Assembly (NCBI RefSeq): GCF_014836425.1 | Contig: NZ_JACSQW010000008.1 | Span: 19,699 to 83,698 of the forward strand | DNA length: 64,000 bases | Source: Limosilactobacillus avistercoris | Lineage (GTDB): Bacteria; Bacillota; Bacilli; Lactobacillales; Lactobacillaceae | Direction of reading: 5' to 3' | Shown here: in pieces, positions 63,868-64,000 of the stretch | Layout of the letters: every line of letters starts with the position of its first letter | Numbering within the stretch: the first letter of the stretch is position 1 | The notes under the pieces: model-generated | What the model was told of the DNA's origin: nothing | Seen by the model: only the letters and a program-made list of their open reading frames with translations | Database searches by the model: none | Program-made: the position numbers and the translations under genes

Positions 63868-63891
63868 ATCGAAATGAGCATGTGATACAAT
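63843..63891 (+). promoter_or_regulatory. Tandem promoter 3 of a probable rRNA operon
   Basis: TTGACA (63863-63868), 17 bases, TACAAT (63886-63891). Preceded by the second copy of the 25-bp repeat (63843-63867). Confidence 0.8.
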
Positions 63892-63896
63892 AATAA

Positions 63897-64000
63897 GTGT
63901 TGTTTGACTGTCTAGTCGAACAAGGTAGACCTTTGAAAACTGAACAAAGTTTCGACGAATCAAATGTGTAGGGTCTTCAATCATTACGATTTGAAGCAAA
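63897..64000 (+). other. Leader, probably of a 16S rRNA gene just past the window
   Basis: Contains cctttgaaaactgaacaaag (63931-63950), a segment common in Firmicutes rRNA leaders and spacers. No mature 16S sequence is reached, so the assignment is inference from this segment and the strong tandem promoters. Confidence 0.7.

Noticed and set aside
1..64000. CRISPR arrays, insertion sequences, prophage, restriction or toxin-antitoxin systems, tRNA genes
   Set aside because: Looked for on both strands by eye; no repeat-spacer pattern, transposase, integrase or tRNA-like cloverleaf was found. A small RNA without protein could have been missed.

Overview
The window is about 64 kb of a low-GC Gram-positive chromosome. 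Gene content and order point to a heterofermentative lactobacillus, most likely Limosilactobacillus (reuteri/fermentum relatives). This rests on protein resemblance, on the lactobacillus-type order mreBCD, cinA-recA-rny-mutS-mutL-ruvAB, alaS-ireB-ruvX-DUF1292-cvpA-mutS2-trxA, and on a short-type 6-phosphogluconate dehydrogenase beside acetate kinase. No species was checked by search. It is nearly all core housekeeping sequence: no prophage, insertion sequence, CRISPR array, restriction system or tRNA gene was found. TTG and GTG starts are common, and where a ribosome binding site decides the start I have trimmed the longest reading frame.

Layout. 1-9.5 kb: the 3' part of valS, then a respiratory block cydABDC plus a type II NADH dehydrogenase. 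9.6-14.3 kb: folC, radC and mreBCD. 14.3-16.9 kb: a T-box leader whose specifier loop reads CAC (histidine), followed by a second T-box antiterminator/terminator without its own specifier stem, then an amino acid ABC transporter. 17-21.4 kb: two M16 peptidase-like proteins (YfmF/YfmH), a RodZ-like protein and pgsA. 21.6-22.5 kb: a broken organophosphate:phosphate antiporter. 22.7-34.4 kb: cinA, recA (with a LexA box), rny, mutS, mutL, ruvA, ruvB and a degenerate Tgt-like protein. 34.5-38.7 kb: yajC, gnd, nrnA and a DEAD-box helicase. 38.7-46.3 kb: an alanine T-box and alaS, then ireB-ruvX-DUF1292, and cvpA-mutS2, trxA. 46.3-53.4 kb: yslB (minus), murI-rdgB-phosphoesterase-cbpB, mscS (minus), two envelope proteins, ccpA and an unrecognised membrane protein. 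53.4-60.2 kb: yebC, the comGA-GG competence pseudopilus operon, a YtxK-like methylase that seems to start at CTG, and ackA. 60.3-63.5 kb: a phosphoesterase, yutD, a HAD phosphatase, a TIGR01906 membrane protein and a convergent DedA gene. 63.6-64 kb: three tandem promoters and the start of a leader, probably of a ribosomal RNA operon beginning just past the window.

How the parts work together: Ndh and cytochrome bd would form a short oxygen-reducing chain, and the CydDC exporter supports assembly of the oxidase. RecA, MutS, MutL, RuvAB, RuvX, RadC, CinA and ComG make a recombination, repair and DNA-uptake set. MreBCD, RodZ, PgsA and MurI serve envelope growth. Gnd, AckA and CcpA reflect fermentative carbon flow and its control. 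The most unusual items are the semi-tandem histidine T-box, the Tgt paralogue lacking its catalytic aspartates, and the CTG start.
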